Shown: positions 8,463 through 17,050, counted from the stretch's first letter. The stretch is 64,000 nt of DNA from Neisseria animalis (GCF_900636515.1 NZ_LR134287.1:1240001-1304000), one strand, 5' to 3'. Program-made: numbers and translations. Notes: a model not told the origin generated them from the letters alone.

Positions 8463-8774
8463 CTGTTCCAAATCTGTCCACATTTTAGGAGCAGACGACA
8501 TCGCGCGGAAAGTGGCAATTGCCCCATCGGTCAGGTATTCGATATCTTGCTTTATTTTACCGGCTTCGGCAAATTCAATCATTTCAATCACAAAAAGACC
8601 ACCATCGTCACTATTTAAAAAATCAACTGCTCGTTCAATATCTACATCAAGACGTTGAGAGATTCGGCGGGCAGCTTTAACAAAGGCTGTCCAGGGTTTA
8701 TTGCGATAATCAAAGTGGTTGGCAAATTCTTTGTAAAACAAGCTATCTCGTTCCATGCTTGGGTAGTAATCCAT
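8448..8774 (-). CDS. Hypothetical small acidic protein at the prophage edge
   Basis: The 108-residue protein faces the methylase gene. It has a basic middle ('AFVKAARRISQRLDVDIERAV') and an acidic second half, and no membrane segment. I recognise no family. A GGAG-like site (AGGAGCGCG in the coding sense) precedes the ATG at 8774, so expression is plausible. As the last gene before the host genes it may be a phage cargo gene or a leftover at the insertion site. Confidence 0.6.
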   Translation of the reverse strand: MDYYPSMERDSLFYKEFANHFDYRNKPWTAFVKAARRISQRLDVDIERAVDFLNSDDGGLFVIEMIEFAEAGKIKQDIEYLTDGAIATFRAMSSAPKMWTDLEQQARG

Positions 8775-8869
8775 ATCGCGCTCCTGTAATGTATTTTATT
8801 TAACGTGAGCACATGTTACCGTAGCTATATCAAAGAGCCGAGCAATCGGAGTGCGATGTTTCCGCGGAT

Positions 8870-8903
8870 ATAAAAAATCCTGCCTTTGTTTGGCAGGATT
8901 TGC
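8870..8903. terminator. Strong hairpin with A/T flanks
   Basis: AAATCCTGCC and GGCAGGATTT form a perfect ten-base stem around TTTGTTT, flanked by AAAA on the left and TTGC on the right. Read on the minus strand it has a U-run, so it could terminate transcription entering from plsY. Confidence 0.55.
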
Positions 8904-8981
8904 AATAAAGTTGCACCATGTGAAATAAAATAAAAAACACTTTATCTCGCAAAACGCGCCGATTTTTCTCGCGCGGCTTCA

Positions 8982-9043
8982 ACAGTACACATAGTACGGC
9001 AAGGCAAAGCAACGCTGTATCATTCTTATTTTAAATGACTATA
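8982..9043 (-). repeat. Truncated Correia-like element
   Basis: This stretch matches about the right 62 bases of the 107-base element at 53045-53151 almost base for base (ACAGTACACATAGTACGGC through GACTATA). The other half is missing and is replaced by unrelated GC-rich DNA, so one end was lost. Confidence 0.7.
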
Positions 9044-9152
9044 ACAAGTAAGCGGCAAAAGCTTTCAGTCTTGCAAAGTTGAGAAAGCCCCTCCTTCCCA
9101 AATATTTGCTCCACATCGAGAAACAGGCTAAAAGCAGCTTCTACTCGGCTTT
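9044..9152 (-). pseudogene. Possible transposase fragment
   Basis: Read on the minus strand, this stretch stays open for more than 30 codons with no start codon. It encodes words such as 'KSRVEAAFSLFLD', 'FGKEGLSQLCK' and 'ESFCRLLVI' that resemble an internal or C-terminal piece of an insertion-sequence transposase. I cannot name the family. It lies between the truncated Correia-like element and a hairpin at 9176-9209, in the DNA that separates the prophage from plsY. Confidence 0.25.
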
Positions 9153-9175
9153 TATATACAGCTTGAGATTAAAAA

Positions 9176-9209
9176 AACCTGAGTCCTGTGGGATGCAGAA
9201 CTCAGGTTG
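9176..9209. terminator. Hairpin in the phage-host junction
   Basis: AACCTGAGT and ACTCAGGTT pair around a 16-base loop, preceded by AAAAAAA, so on the minus strand it resembles an intrinsic terminator for the leftward plsY transcript. No gene was found between it and plsY. Confidence 0.5.
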
Positions 9210-9320
9210 AAATGACTGCTTAAAAAATCGTTGCTTTAGTGACTTTGATAATCTCTAAGATTTTGGGGACAATCCAAAAACCATATTTGCAGACGGCCTT
9301 TTTATCAACAAACAAACAAT

Positions 9321-9926
9321 TTATTTTGTTCGGTCGCCGATTTTGCTTTCTTTGCCTTGCAACAGGTTTTGAATATTGGTTTTATGGCGGTACAGCACCA
9401 GCAGGGCAACGGCGACGGTCGCCCATGCCCAAGAAGTGTGCGGCATCAGGAAAAAGGCGATAATCGGGCTGACTACGGTTGCCGTTAATGCGGCAAGTGA
9501 AGATACTTTGAATCCGAACGCCATCACCAGCCAGATTAGGGCGCTGATTAACGCGGTAGGCCATGACAACGCCAGCAGCACGCCCAATGCGGTTGCTACG
9601 CCTTTTCCTCCTTTAAAACCAAAAAACAGCGGATACATATGTCCCAGCAAAACGGCAACAGCCGAAAAGGCCGCAGCGGATTCCGACAAACCCAAAGGTT
9701 CTTGCAGGCAGCGCACTAAAACTACGGCGGCAACCCCTTTAAGCGCGTCGCCCAGTAATGTGAGTGCGGCTGCTTTTTTCCTGCCGCTGCGTAAAACATT
9801 GGTTGCGCCCGGATTGCCCGAGCCGTAAGTACGCGGGTCGTCCATGCCGTAGTACTTGGATACGATGACGGCAAAGGAAAGCGAACCGATTAAATAAGAA
9901 ACGATGACGGCAGCGAGATTGAACAT
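9321..9926 (-). CDS. plsY: Glycerol-3-phosphate acyltransferase PlsY
   Basis: This 201-residue inner-membrane enzyme transfers an acyl group from acyl-phosphate to glycerol-3-phosphate, the first step of phospholipid synthesis. It has the three PlsY signature loops: 'GSGNPGATNVLR' near residue 36, 'GHMYPLFFGFKGGKGVAT' near residue 94, and a late 'YRHKTNIQNLLQGKE' near residue 179. About five hydrophobic segments separate them. It is transcribed away from folB, which starts 59 bases beyond its start codon. Confidence 0.95.
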   Translation of the reverse strand: MFNLAAVIVSYLIGSLSFAVIVSKYYGMDDPRTYGSGNPGATNVLRSGRKKAAALTLLGDALKGVAAVVLVRCLQEPLGLSESAAAFSAVAVLLGHMYPLFFGFKGGKGVATALGVLLALSWPTALISALIWLVMAFGFKVSSLAALTATVVSPIIAFFLMPHTSWAWATVAVALLVLYRHKTNIQNLLQGKESKIGDRTK

Positions 9927-9985
9927 TGCGCGGACTTTATTTTAAAATGAAACGGCTATTCTAACGAAAAAACGGGTGCAAGCAA

Positions 9986-10336
9986 ATGGATAAAATCTTT
10001 TTACGCGGCATGAAGGCGGAAACCTTAATCGGGGTATACGAATGGGAGCGCAAGCAGCGGCAGACACTGGTTTTAGATTTGGAAATCGGTGTGCCGGAGA
10101 AGTCTGCTGTGAGCGATGACATCGGCGATACCGTGCATTACGGCGAGGTATGCGAGGCGGTGCGGGGCAGTTTGTCCGGTCAGGATTTTATGCTGCTTGA
10201 AGTGTTGGCGGAACACGTTGCCAAACTGATTTTGCAGGATTTCGGCGCATTATGGGTGCGCGTCCGTGTCGTCAAGCCGGGTATTTTGCCGAATGTTCAG
10301 GAAGTCGGCGTGGAAATTGAACGCAGCCGGGGCTGA
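9986..10336 (+). CDS. folB: Dihydroneopterin aldolase FolB
   Basis: The 116-residue protein converts 7,8-dihydroneopterin to the hydroxymethyl pterin in folate synthesis. It shows the family's 'GMKAETLIGVYEWERKQRQ' opening, with the conserved Glu at about residue 19, 'VHYGEVCEAV' in the middle, and the 'LLEVLAEHVAKLIL' helix. The family also has a Lys/Glu pair near the C-terminus, seen here as 'VRVVKPGILP...VGVEIER'. It is a single gene with a divergent promoter shared with plsY. Confidence 0.93.
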   Translation: MDKIFLRGMKAETLIGVYEWERKQRQTLVLDLEIGVPEKSAVSDDIGDTVHYGEVCEAVRGSLSGQDFMLLEVLAEHVAKLILQDFGALWVRVRVVKPGILPNVQEVGVEIERSRG

Positions 10337-10374
10337 AGGCCGTCTGCAAAACAGCCGCTCCGCTTGGTTGATAT

Positions 10375-10487
10375 GATAGTGGAATCATACTGTCATGCAG
10401 AATGAGATAGGGCGGCAAGTCCGCAAGCAGTACAAGCGGTACGGCAAGGTGAAGCAAGGCTGTATCATTCCGCGTTAAATGACGATA
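10375..10487 (-). repeat. Degenerate Correia-like element
   Basis: The segment aligns along its full length with the element at 53045-53151 (GAATGAGA, GGCGGCAAG-CCGCA, AGTACAAG, TACGGCAAGG, AAGCAAGGCTGTATCATT, TTAAATGAC), with many substitutions. It lies just upstream of surE and may supply part of its promoter. Confidence 0.6.
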
Positions 10488-10528
10488 CAATTTCCGATAC
10501 TCAAACAACGCATACGGCAGGCAACCCT

Positions 10529-11293
10529 ATGAATATTTTAATCAGTAACGATGACGGCTATCTCGCTCCCGGCATTGCGATTTTGGCGCGGGTGGCGGCA
10601 GAGTTTGCCAACGTCCGCGTGGTTGCGCCGGATCGCGACCGCAGCGGTGTCAGCAACTCGTTAACGCTGGATCGGCCGTTGCGTATCAAATTGGCGGAAA
10701 ACGGTTTTTATTACGTCAGCGGCACACCTACCGACTGTATCCATTTAGGGCTGCACGCCTTGCCCGAATTTAAACCCGACTTGGTGTTGTCGGGCATCAA
10801 CAACGGCGCGAACATGGGTGATGATACGCTGTATTCGGGTACGGTTGCCGCCGCAACCGAAGCTTATTTGATGGGCATTCCCGCCATCGCGCTGTCGCTG
10901 AACGATTTCAGCGGACGCTATTGGCAGACGGCGGAAAAGGCGGCTTGGCTGTTGCTGGAATATCTGCTGGCAAACCCGCCGCAGACTCCTGTTTTATGGA
11001 ACATCAATATTCCGGCTGTTGCGCCGGAGAACATACAGGGGATTAAGATTACCCGTCTCGGCCGCCGCCACCATACCCAAAGTATTGTGCCTTCGCACAA
11101 TCCCCGCGGCGAGGAGGTTTATTGGATAGGTCCTGTCGGTTCGATTTCCGATAAGGAAGAAGGTACGGATTTCGGCGAATGCGAAGCCGGGTTTATTACC
11201 GTTACCCCCTTGCAGATTGATTTGACCGCCTATCAGGATTTGGCAAACGTAACGGCATTCTGGCAGGGCTGCAAGCTGCCGGATCATGTCTGA
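10529..11293 (+). CDS. surE: 5'/3'-nucleotidase SurE
   Basis: The 254-residue protein is a metal-dependent phosphatase acting on nucleoside monophosphates, linked to stationary-phase survival. The metal-binding N-terminus '[16 protein letters not shown]' carries Asp8-Asp9, and the second signature '[22 protein letters not shown]' lies around residue 88. '[17 protein letters not shown]' around residue 34 supplies the conserved Ser and Asn. Family length and order are normal. A degenerate Correia-like element is directly upstream. Confidence 0.95.
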   Translation: MNILISNDDGYLAPGIAILARVAAEFANVRVVAPDRDRSGVSNSLTLDRPLRIKLAENGFYYVSGTPTDCIHLGLHALPEFKPDLVLSGINNGANMGDDTLYSGTVAAATEAYLMGIPAIALSLNDFSGRYWQTAEKAAWLLLEYLLANPPQTPVLWNINIPAVAPENIQGIKITRLGRRHHTQSIVPSHNPRGEEVYWIGPVGSISDKEEGTDFGECEAGFITVTPLQIDLTAYQDLANVTAFWQGCKLPDHV

Positions 11294-11506
11294 AAGGCCG
11301 TCTGCAAAAAGCAAAAGCAGGCAAAGAAGTTTAAAAATGTTTGTCGCGGCGGCATTTCTTGTTTATCTTTGACCGGTATGACAAATTCGGTTGTTTGCGT
11401 TCAGATGGAGACAAGGTGCGGCAATGCCGTGTCAAACCGTATGGAAACAGCCGAACAAGCGGATAGGGCGCGCTCATGCCGTCATTATCCTAGAGAGGAG
11501 TAGCTT

Positions 11507-11929
11507 ATGACGTTTTGGTTTGTGGCCGGTGCGTTAGTGCTGATTGCGGAATTGTTTGCCGGTACGGTGTACCTGCTGGTGGTCGGCGCGGCGTTGTTTG
11601 GCGCGGGAATTGCCGCTGCTTTGGGCGGAAGCGTGCCGGTTGCGGTGCTGACTGCCGCGTTATTATCCGCTTTGGGTATTCTCCCTGTACACAAATGGGT
11701 AAAGAAACACCGCCGAAGCCAACGGCAGGAAGCGGAAGCGAATGACTTGGACATCGGGCAAACGGTACAAATCCTGCGCCACTTGCACGGCGATGTGTAT
11801 GAAGTTGCCTACCGGGGCGCGCATTGGCAGGCGAAGATGCCGGGTGGAAAGGCTGCCGCACAAACGGGAACAGCCGTAATCACAGGAAAAGACGGCAATA
11901 TTCTGCTGCTGGACTTACATTCAATTTAA
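11507..11929 (+). CDS. NfeD-family membrane protein
   Basis: This 140-residue protein is the short NfeD type (NfeD1b): two or three hydrophobic segments within residues 1-55, a basic stretch 'KKHRRSQRQ', and a C-terminal OB-fold from about residue 75 ('DIGQTVQILRHLHGDVYEVAYRGAHWQAK'). The SPFH partner follows 13 bases downstream, an arrangement seen in many bacteria where NfeD and a stomatin-like protein act together at the membrane. GAGAGGAG lies just before the ATG. Confidence 0.9.
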   Translation: MTFWFVAGALVLIAELFAGTVYLLVVGAALFGAGIAAALGGSVPVAVLTAALLSALGILPVHKWVKKHRRSQRQEAEANDLDIGQTVQILRHLHGDVYEVAYRGAHWQAKMPGGKAAAQTGTAVITGKDGNILLLDLHSI

Positions 11930-11942
11930 AGGAGGAAGAATC

Positions 11943-12902
11943 ATGGAAATATTTTACAGTTTCCCCGTGGTGCTGCTGATTGCAGCAGTGGTATTCGGTT
12001 TCAAAGCATTTGTCGTCGTTCCCCAACAAGAAGCGTATGTTGTGGAGCGTTTGGGACGTTTTTACAAAACGCTGAATCCGGGGCTGAATATTCTGATTCC
12101 GTTTATCGACCGCATTGCCTACAAGCATACGCTGAAAGAAATCCCGCTTGATGTGCCCAGCCAAGTGTGTATTACCCGGGACAATACCCAGCTTACCGTA
12201 GACGGCATTATCTATTTTCAAGTAACCGATCCCAAGCTGGCTTCATACGGTACGAGCAATTACATCATGGCGATTACCCAACTGGCGCAAACCACGCTGC
12301 GTTCGGTTATCGGCCGCATGGAGTTGGACAAAACTTTTGAAGAACGCGACGAAATCAACAGTATTGTGGTCGCCGCGCTTGATGAAGCAGCAGTATCGTG
12401 GGGCGTGAAAGTTTTGCGTTACGAAATCAAAGACCTTGTACCGCCGCAAGAGATTTTGCGTTCCATGCAGGCGCAAATCACGGCAGAGCGCGAAAAACGT
12501 GCCCGCATTGCCGAATCCGAAGGCCGCAAAATCGAACAAATCAACTTGGCAAGCGGTCAGCGCGAAGCGGAAATCCAACAATCCGAAGGTGAAATGCAGG
12601 CAGCCATCAACGAATCCCGCGGCCAGAAAGAAGCGCAAATCAACCGCGCACAAGGTGAAGCGGAGGCTCTGCGTTTGGTTGCCGAAGCCAATGCCGATGC
12701 CATTCGCGCCGTAGCGGCCGCCTTGCAGCACCCGGGCGGCAATGAGGCGGTTAATCTGAAAGTGGCCGAACAATACGTTGCCGCGTTCAGCAATTTGGCC
12801 AAAGAGGGCAACACCTTGATTATGCCCGCCAATGTTGCCGAAATCGGCAGCTTGGTCTCTGCCGGTTTGAAAATCGTAGAGAACAGCAAAAACACCAAAT
12901 AA
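11943..12902 (+). CDS. SPFH/stomatin-like protein (paraslipin, QmcA type)
   Basis: The 319-residue protein has an N-terminal membrane anchor (residues 5-25), an SPFH/band-7 domain starting 'VPQQEAYVVERLGRFYKTLNPGL', and a long Glu/Ala/Gln-rich coiled coil from about residue 175 ('ITAEREKRARIAESEGRK'). A C-terminal segment 'NTLIMPANVAEIGSLV' closes it. These proteins form oligomeric scaffolds in the inner membrane and modulate proteolysis and lipid microdomains. It is co-transcribed with the NfeD gene and has GGAGGAAG before its ATG. Confidence 0.93.
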   Translation: MEIFYSFPVVLLIAAVVFGFKAFVVVPQQEAYVVERLGRFYKTLNPGLNILIPFIDRIAYKHTLKEIPLDVPSQVCITRDNTQLTVDGIIYFQVTDPKLASYGTSNYIMAITQLAQTTLRSVIGRMELDKTFEERDEINSIVVAALDEAAVSWGVKVLRYEIKDLVPPQEILRSMQAQITAEREKRARIAESEGRKIEQINLASGQREAEIQQSEGEMQAAINESRGQKEAQINRAQGEAEALRLVAEANADAIRAVAAALQHPGGNEAVNLKVAEQYVAAFSNLAKEGNTLIMPANVAEIGSLVSAGLKIVENSKNTK

Positions 12903-12919
12903 AAGCCGAAACAACAGAT

Positions 12920-12965
12920 ATGCCGTCTGAAAATGCAGGGTTGTATGGCATTTTGCAGACGGCAT
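12920..12965 (+). terminator. Hybrid DUS hairpin after the SPFH gene
   Basis: A classical ATGCCGTCTGAA pairs with the window's own type TTTTGCAGACGGCAT. The stem extends through AAAATGC/GCATTTT, with the extra C/G of the second copy left as a bulge. Position right after the SPFH stop supports a terminator role. Confidence 0.65.
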
Positions 12966-13144
12966 TCGACTGTCTGCCGTCTGCAAAACGGTAACTTGAT
13001 AGACCTGACGGAAACAACGTACAATGCGGAAACAAGCCCGAGCCGGCTGCTCCTACCCGTAAGGCCGTCTGCAAAATACCGCAAGCCGCCGAAATATCGC
13101 CGGACATACCCGGCTTCAAGTACGCTGCAAACTGCAGACGGCAT
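12920..13144. repeat. Cluster of five DUS copies
   Basis: This 313-base gap before hda holds no gene. It contains DUS cores at 12920, 12951, 12976, 13062 and 13132, in both orientations. All but the first have the GCCGTCTGCA form. Apart from these I see only a possible short promoter region before hda. Confidence 0.8.
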
Positions 13145-13215
13145 AAACCGTGCGGCACATTGCCTTGTGCCGCTTATCCGAACAATCCGATGATTTGAGA
13201 TTGCGTACCCCGCCC

Positions 13216-13896
13216 GTGAACCAGCTTATTTTCGATTTTGCCACCCAAGAGTATCCGAGTTTCGATAAGTTTCTCGGTACGTCCAATGCAGAACTGGTGT
13301 ATGTGCTGCAACACCGCCACGGCCAGTTTATTTATGTATGGGGAGAAGCGGGCGCAGGAAAAAGCCACTTGTTGCAGGCTTGGATCGCACAGGCATTGGA
13401 AAACGGAAAACAGGCGGTTTATGTTGATGCGGCGGTCGAGCCGTTAACCGAATCCGCTTTGGAAGCAGAATATTTGGCCATCGACCAAGTAGAAAAACTG
13501 AATCATGAAGAGCAGGCTCTGCTGTTTGCCGTTTTCAACCGCTTCCGCAACAGCGGCAAAGGCTTCCTGCTGCTGGGTTCGGAACATACGCCGCAGCAAC
13601 TGGTTATCCGCGAAGACTTGCGAACGCGAATGGCCTATTGCTTGGTGTACGAAGTCAAACCGCTTACCGATCAAGAAAAAATCAACGCATTGGTCAGCAT
13701 GGCGGCGGCGCGGCAGGTAACGGTAGACACCGAAATTTTTGAATACCTGCTCAACCATTGGCGGCGCGATATGGACAGCCTGCTGCAGATGCTCGATACG
13801 CTCGACCATTACGCCGTAATGATAGGGCGGCGCATTACCCTGCCGATGTTGCGCCAACTGTTGAAACAACAGGAAAGCAACCCGTCCGGCTCGTAA
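13216..13896 (+). CDS. hda: DnaA regulatory inactivator Hda
   Basis: I chose the GTG at 13216 because the family begins 'MNQLIFDF', a clamp-binding motif that is retained here as the first residues; the upstream ATG would add unrelated residues. The 226-residue AAA+ protein has a Walker A-like 'GEAGAGKSHLLQA' near residue 46, a Walker B-like 'LAIDQVEKL' and a C-terminal lid. With the beta clamp it stimulates ATP hydrolysis by DnaA to limit initiation. A HAD phosphatase gene follows. Confidence 0.88.
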   Translation: MNQLIFDFATQEYPSFDKFLGTSNAELVYVLQHRHGQFIYVWGEAGAGKSHLLQAWIAQALENGKQAVYVDAAVEPLTESALEAEYLAIDQVEKLNHEEQALLFAVFNRFRNSGKGFLLLGSEHTPQQLVIREDLRTRMAYCLVYEVKPLTDQEKINALVSMAAARQVTVDTEIFEYLLNHWRRDMDSLLQMLDTLDHYAVMIGRRITLPMLRQLLKQQESNPSGS

Positions 13897-13955
13897 TTTG
13901 CAGACGGCCTTTTGCCGCCCATCCGAACAGTTTTAGCATTTTCATAGAGACAAAC

Positions 13956-14624
13956 ATGAAAAATCTTGCCATTTTCGATCTCGACAATACCCTAATCAAC
14001 ACCGATTCCGATCACTCTTGGCCGCAATACCTGATGAAAAAAGGTTTGGTCGATGTCGAATACACCGAAGCACAAAACGAAAAATTCTATCAAGACTACC
14101 GCAACGGCTGTCTCAATATCGACGAGTTTCTCAAATTCCACCTTGCGCCGCTGAAAGAATACAGCATGGCAGAGCTGGCCGAAATGCACAGCGAATTTAT
14201 GGCCGAATTTATCACGCCGCACATCACGCCCATGCAGCGTATGCTGGTGCAGAGCCACCAAGCCGCAGGTGACGAACTGCTGGTGATTTCTTCAACCAAC
14301 GAGTTCATCATTAGCCCGATTTGCCACGCATTCGGTATTCTCAATGTCATCGGTACGCAGCTTGAAATTGGGGAAGACGGCCGCTATACCGGCAACTACA
14401 TCGGTACGCCCAGTCTGAAAGAAGGCAAAATCACCCGCCTCAACCAATGGCTGGCGGCGCGCGGCGAAAGCCTTGCCGATTACGGCAAAGTATATTTTTA
14501 CAGCGATTCCAAAAACGACCTGCCGCTTCTGCGTTATGTCAACGAACCTGTCGCGGTCAACCCCGACGAAGTCTTGGCGCAGGAAGCATTGGAAAAAGGC
14601 TGGCCGGTATTGAATTTCAAATAA
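13956..14624 (+). CDS. HAD-IB family phosphatase (SerB-like)
   Basis: The 222-residue protein starts at an ATG at 13956; the open frame further upstream overlaps hda and is ignored. HAD motif I is 'FDLDNTLI' (Asp8 and Asp10), motif II is Ser in 'LLVISSTNEF', and motif III/IV is 'YFYSDSKNDLPLL'. A helical cap lies between residues 15 and 90. It resembles phosphoserine phosphatase relatives acting on small phosphorylated metabolites. The exact substrate is unknown. A DUS separates it from cutA. Confidence 0.85.
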   Translation: MKNLAIFDLDNTLINTDSDHSWPQYLMKKGLVDVEYTEAQNEKFYQDYRNGCLNIDEFLKFHLAPLKEYSMAELAEMHSEFMAEFITPHITPMQRMLVQSHQAAGDELLVISSTNEFIISPICHAFGILNVIGTQLEIGEDGRYTGNYIGTPSLKEGKITRLNQWLAARGESLADYGKVYFYSDSKNDLPLLRYVNEPVAVNPDEVLAQEALEKGWPVLNFK

Positions 14625-14637
14625 AGGCCGTCTGCAA

Positions 14638-14961
14638 ATGCCCACATTCAAGCCGGTTGTGATAACCACTACCGCGGCAACGCTCGAAGAAGCCCGCACC
14701 ATCGGCACTGCATTATTGGAAAAACAGCTTGCCGCGTGCATACAATACGAAAACATCAGCAGCGATTATGTCTGGCAGGGCAGAGTCTGCCGTGATGAAG
14801 AAATCCGTATCGTCATCAAAACCGCACGCTGCCATTACAAAGCCGTAGAGAAAACCATTTTGGCACACCACAGCTACGATTGCCCGCAAATCATCATGCA
14901 GCCCGTATCGCGCGGACTTCCGTCTTATCTGCGTTGGTTGAAGGCGCAAGTAGGGTTATAA
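14638..14961 (+). CDS. cutA: Divalent cation tolerance protein CutA
   Basis: The 107-residue trimeric protein has the CutA fold: 'VITTTAATLEEARTIGTALLEKQLAAC' at the N-terminus, the signature 'DYVWQGRVCRDEEI' around residue 42, and 'CPQIIMQPVSRGLPSYLRWL' at the end. Family members bind divalent metals and nucleotides, and the name comes from copper tolerance in E. coli. No ordinary ribosome site precedes the ATG. The only candidate is the AAAGG that begins the DUS AAAGGCCGTCTGCAA, which ends on the start codon. Confidence 0.92.
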   Translation: MPTFKPVVITTTAATLEEARTIGTALLEKQLAACIQYENISSDYVWQGRVCRDEEIRIVIKTARCHYKAVEKTILAHHSYDCPQIIMQPVSRGLPSYLRWLKAQVGL

Positions 14962-14974
14962 TGGCTGCCTTTGT

Positions 14975-15025
14975 TTTGCAGACGGCCTTTCTGCACTTTT
15001 TGCGCGATAAAGGCCGTCTGCAAAA
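14975..15025. repeat. Inverted DUS pair between cutA and panD
   Basis: TTTTGCAGACGGCC and GGCCGTCTGCAAAA face each other around a 22-base spacer. The outward orientation can form a stem that lacks a good T-run, so terminator function is uncertain. Confidence 0.6.
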
Positions 15026-15054
15026 CCATATTGCAACGATTCAGAAGGAAAATC

Positions 15055-15438
15055 ATGTTCCGTACCATGCTCGGGGGCAAAATTCACCGCGCCACCGTTA
15101 CCGAAGCCGATTTGAATTATGTCGGCAGCATTACCGTAGATTTGGATTTGCTCGATGCGGCGGGTATCTGCGCCAATGAAAAAGTCGCGATTGTCAACAA
15201 CAACAACGGCGAACGCTTTGAAACCTATACCATTCCGGGCGAACGCGGCAGCGGCGTAGTCTGCCTGAACGGCGCGGCGGCGCGATTGGTGCAAAAGGGC
15301 GATATTGTCATCATCATGTCGTATGTCATGCTCTCCGAACCGGAAATCCAATCATACGAACCGAAAGTCGTACTGGTGGACGAAAACAATAAAATCCGTG
15401 ACGTCATCACTTACGAACCGCCGCACACCGTGTTGTAA
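15055..15438 (+). CDS. panD: Aspartate 1-decarboxylase PanD
   Basis: This 127-residue pro-enzyme makes beta-alanine for pantothenate. It cleaves itself between Gly24 and Ser25 (in '[13 protein letters not shown]') to generate the pyruvoyl cofactor. The conserved '[19 protein letters not shown]' and '[10 protein letters not shown]' segments are present, and the length is normal. The ATG at 15055 is preceded by GAAGGAAAA; the longer open frame upstream runs through a DUS and is not part of the gene. Confidence 0.95.
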   Translation: MFRTMLGGKIHRATVTEADLNYVGSITVDLDLLDAAGICANEKVAIVNNNNGERFETYTIPGERGSGVVCLNGAAARLVQKGDIVIIMSYVMLSEPEIQSYEPKVVLVDENNKIRDVITYEPPHTVL

Positions 15439-15450
15439 AACATCCCGCAA

Positions 15451-15504
15451 AAGCCGTCTGCAAACAGAGCATCTGAAAAATGCCTGATTTGCAGACGGCT
15501 TTTT
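15451..15504 (+). terminator. DUS-pair terminator after panD
   Basis: AAGCCGTCTGCAAA and TTTGCAGACGGCTT form a stem followed by TTTTTA, directly behind panD. This is the usual Neisseria arrangement of uptake sequences as intrinsic terminators. Confidence 0.8.
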
Positions 15505-15649
15505 ACTTTACCCGCCATATTCCGCCGCAGCCCGTGCAAAATAAACTTGCTGAAAGGTTTAACTAAAGTTTACAATGAGCCTTTACCATTTTCAAACGGC
15601 CTGCCACGGAAGCAGTTTCGGCTAATCAGGCCCGAAAAAAGGACAAACA

Positions 15650-17035
15650 ATGTTAGGCTTTAAATCCTTACTCGATATGCGGCGCACAGAAGCATTGTTG
15701 CTGATGTGCGTACTGATTGCCGCGATGGGTTATACCATCATCTCTCTGGGCTGGCTGCCCCATATTTCCGTCATCACCGCGATTGTGGCATTGATTTTGT
15801 ACGGCTTGTGCCGGGGCTTGAAATACCGTGATATGCAGGACGGCATGGTCGGTGCGGTCATGCAGGGCATGGGAGCGGTGTATCTGTTTTTCTTTATCGG
15901 CCTGATGGTGGCTGCACTGATGATGAGCGGGGCGATTCCGACGCTGATGTATTACGGCTTCGGTTTGATTTCGCCGACGTATTTCTATTTCTCGGCATTC
16001 GCACTTTGCTCGGTGATCGGTATCGCCATCGGCAGCAGCCTGTCCACTTGTGCAACGGTGGGCGTGGCCTTTATGGGTATGGCGACTGCTTTTCATGCGG
16101 ATTTAGCGATGACGGCCGGAGCGGTGGTATCCGGTGCATTTTTCGGTGATAAAATGTCGCCCTTGTCGGATACCACGGGTATCGCGGCTTCGATTGTCGG
16201 CGTAGATTTGTTCGAACACATCAAAAATATGATGTACACCACCGTACCCGCGTGGCTGATTAGTGCGGTATTGATGTTGTGGGTACTGCCGAATGCTGCC
16301 GCGCAGGATTTGAACAGCGTAGAAGTGTTCCGCGGCCAGTTGGAAGCAACAGGGCTGGTACACGGCTATTCTCTGATACCGTTTGTGTTGCTGGTGGTAC
16401 TGGCATTATTGCGCGTAAACGCTGTGGTTGCCATGCTGTTTACGGTATTGGCCGGCTTGGTGGTAACCTATTTCCACAGCACGCCGGATTTGCAGCAGTT
16501 GGGCGCTTGGTTCTTCAGCGGCTACAAGCTGGAAGGCGAAGCGTTTGCCGACATTTCCCGCTTGATTTCACGCGGCGGCTTGGAATCGATGTTCTTCACG
16601 CAAGCCATCGTGGTGTTGGGCATGAGCTTGGGCGGTTTGCTGTTTGCATTGGGCGTGATTCCTGCTTTATTGGATACGGTACGGGCATTTTTGACCACGG
16701 CCGCACGCGCCACAGTCAGCGTGGCGGCAACAGGCTTGGGCATCAACTTCCTGATTGGCGAGCAGTATTTGAGTATTCTGCTGGCCGGTAAAACGTTCAA
16801 GCCGGTATATGACCGCTTGGGATTGCATTCGCGCAACCTTTCGCGCACGTTGGAAGACGCGGGTACGGTCATCAATCCGCTGGTACCGTGGAGCGTATGC
16901 GGCGTGTTTATCAGTCAGGCTTTGGGCGTGCCGGTGTGGGAATACCTGCCTTATGCGTTCTTCTGCTATTTGTGTCTGATTCTGACCCTGCTGTTCGGTT
17001 GGACAGGCTTAACCTTGAGCAAGAAAACCGCTTAA
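15650..17035 (+). CDS. nhaC: Na+/H+ antiporter NhaC family
   Basis: The 461-residue inner-membrane protein has about eleven hydrophobic segments. NhaC landmarks include 'GAVVSGAFFGDKMSPLSDTTGIAASIVGVDLFEHIKNM' around residue 160, with charged residues inside a membrane region, and 'LGINFLIGEQYLSILLAGKTF' and 'LEDAGTVINPLVPW' in the C-terminal half. It exports Na+ (or Li+) in exchange for protons. AAAAAAGGA precedes the ATG, and a DUS hairpin follows the stop. Confidence 0.92.
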   Translation: MLGFKSLLDMRRTEALLLMCVLIAAMGYTIISLGWLPHISVITAIVALILYGLCRGLKYRDMQDGMVGAVMQGMGAVYLFFFIGLMVAALMMSGAIPTLMYYGFGLISPTYFYFSAFALCSVIGIAIGSSLSTCATVGVAFMGMATAFHADLAMTAGAVVSGAFFGDKMSPLSDTTGIAASIVGVDLFEHIKNMMYTTVPAWLISAVLMLWVLPNAAAQDLNSVEVFRGQLEATGLVHGYSLIPFVLLVVLALLRVNAVVAMLFTVLAGLVVTYFHSTPDLQQLGAWFFSGYKLEGEAFADISRLISRGGLESMFFTQAIVVLGMSLGGLLFALGVIPALLDTVRAFLTTAARATVSVAATGLGINFLIGEQYLSILLAGKTFKPVYDRLGLHSRNLSRTLEDAGTVINPLVPWSVCGVFISQALGVPVWEYLPYAFFCYLCLILTLLFGWTGLTLSKKTA

Positions 17036-17050
17036 CGGCAATCATCAGCC

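Noticed and set aside
13150..13215. Upstream extension of hda with an ATG at 13150
   Set aside because: The family N-terminus begins at the GTG at 13216; the extension overlaps DUS-rich spacer and has no ribosome site.
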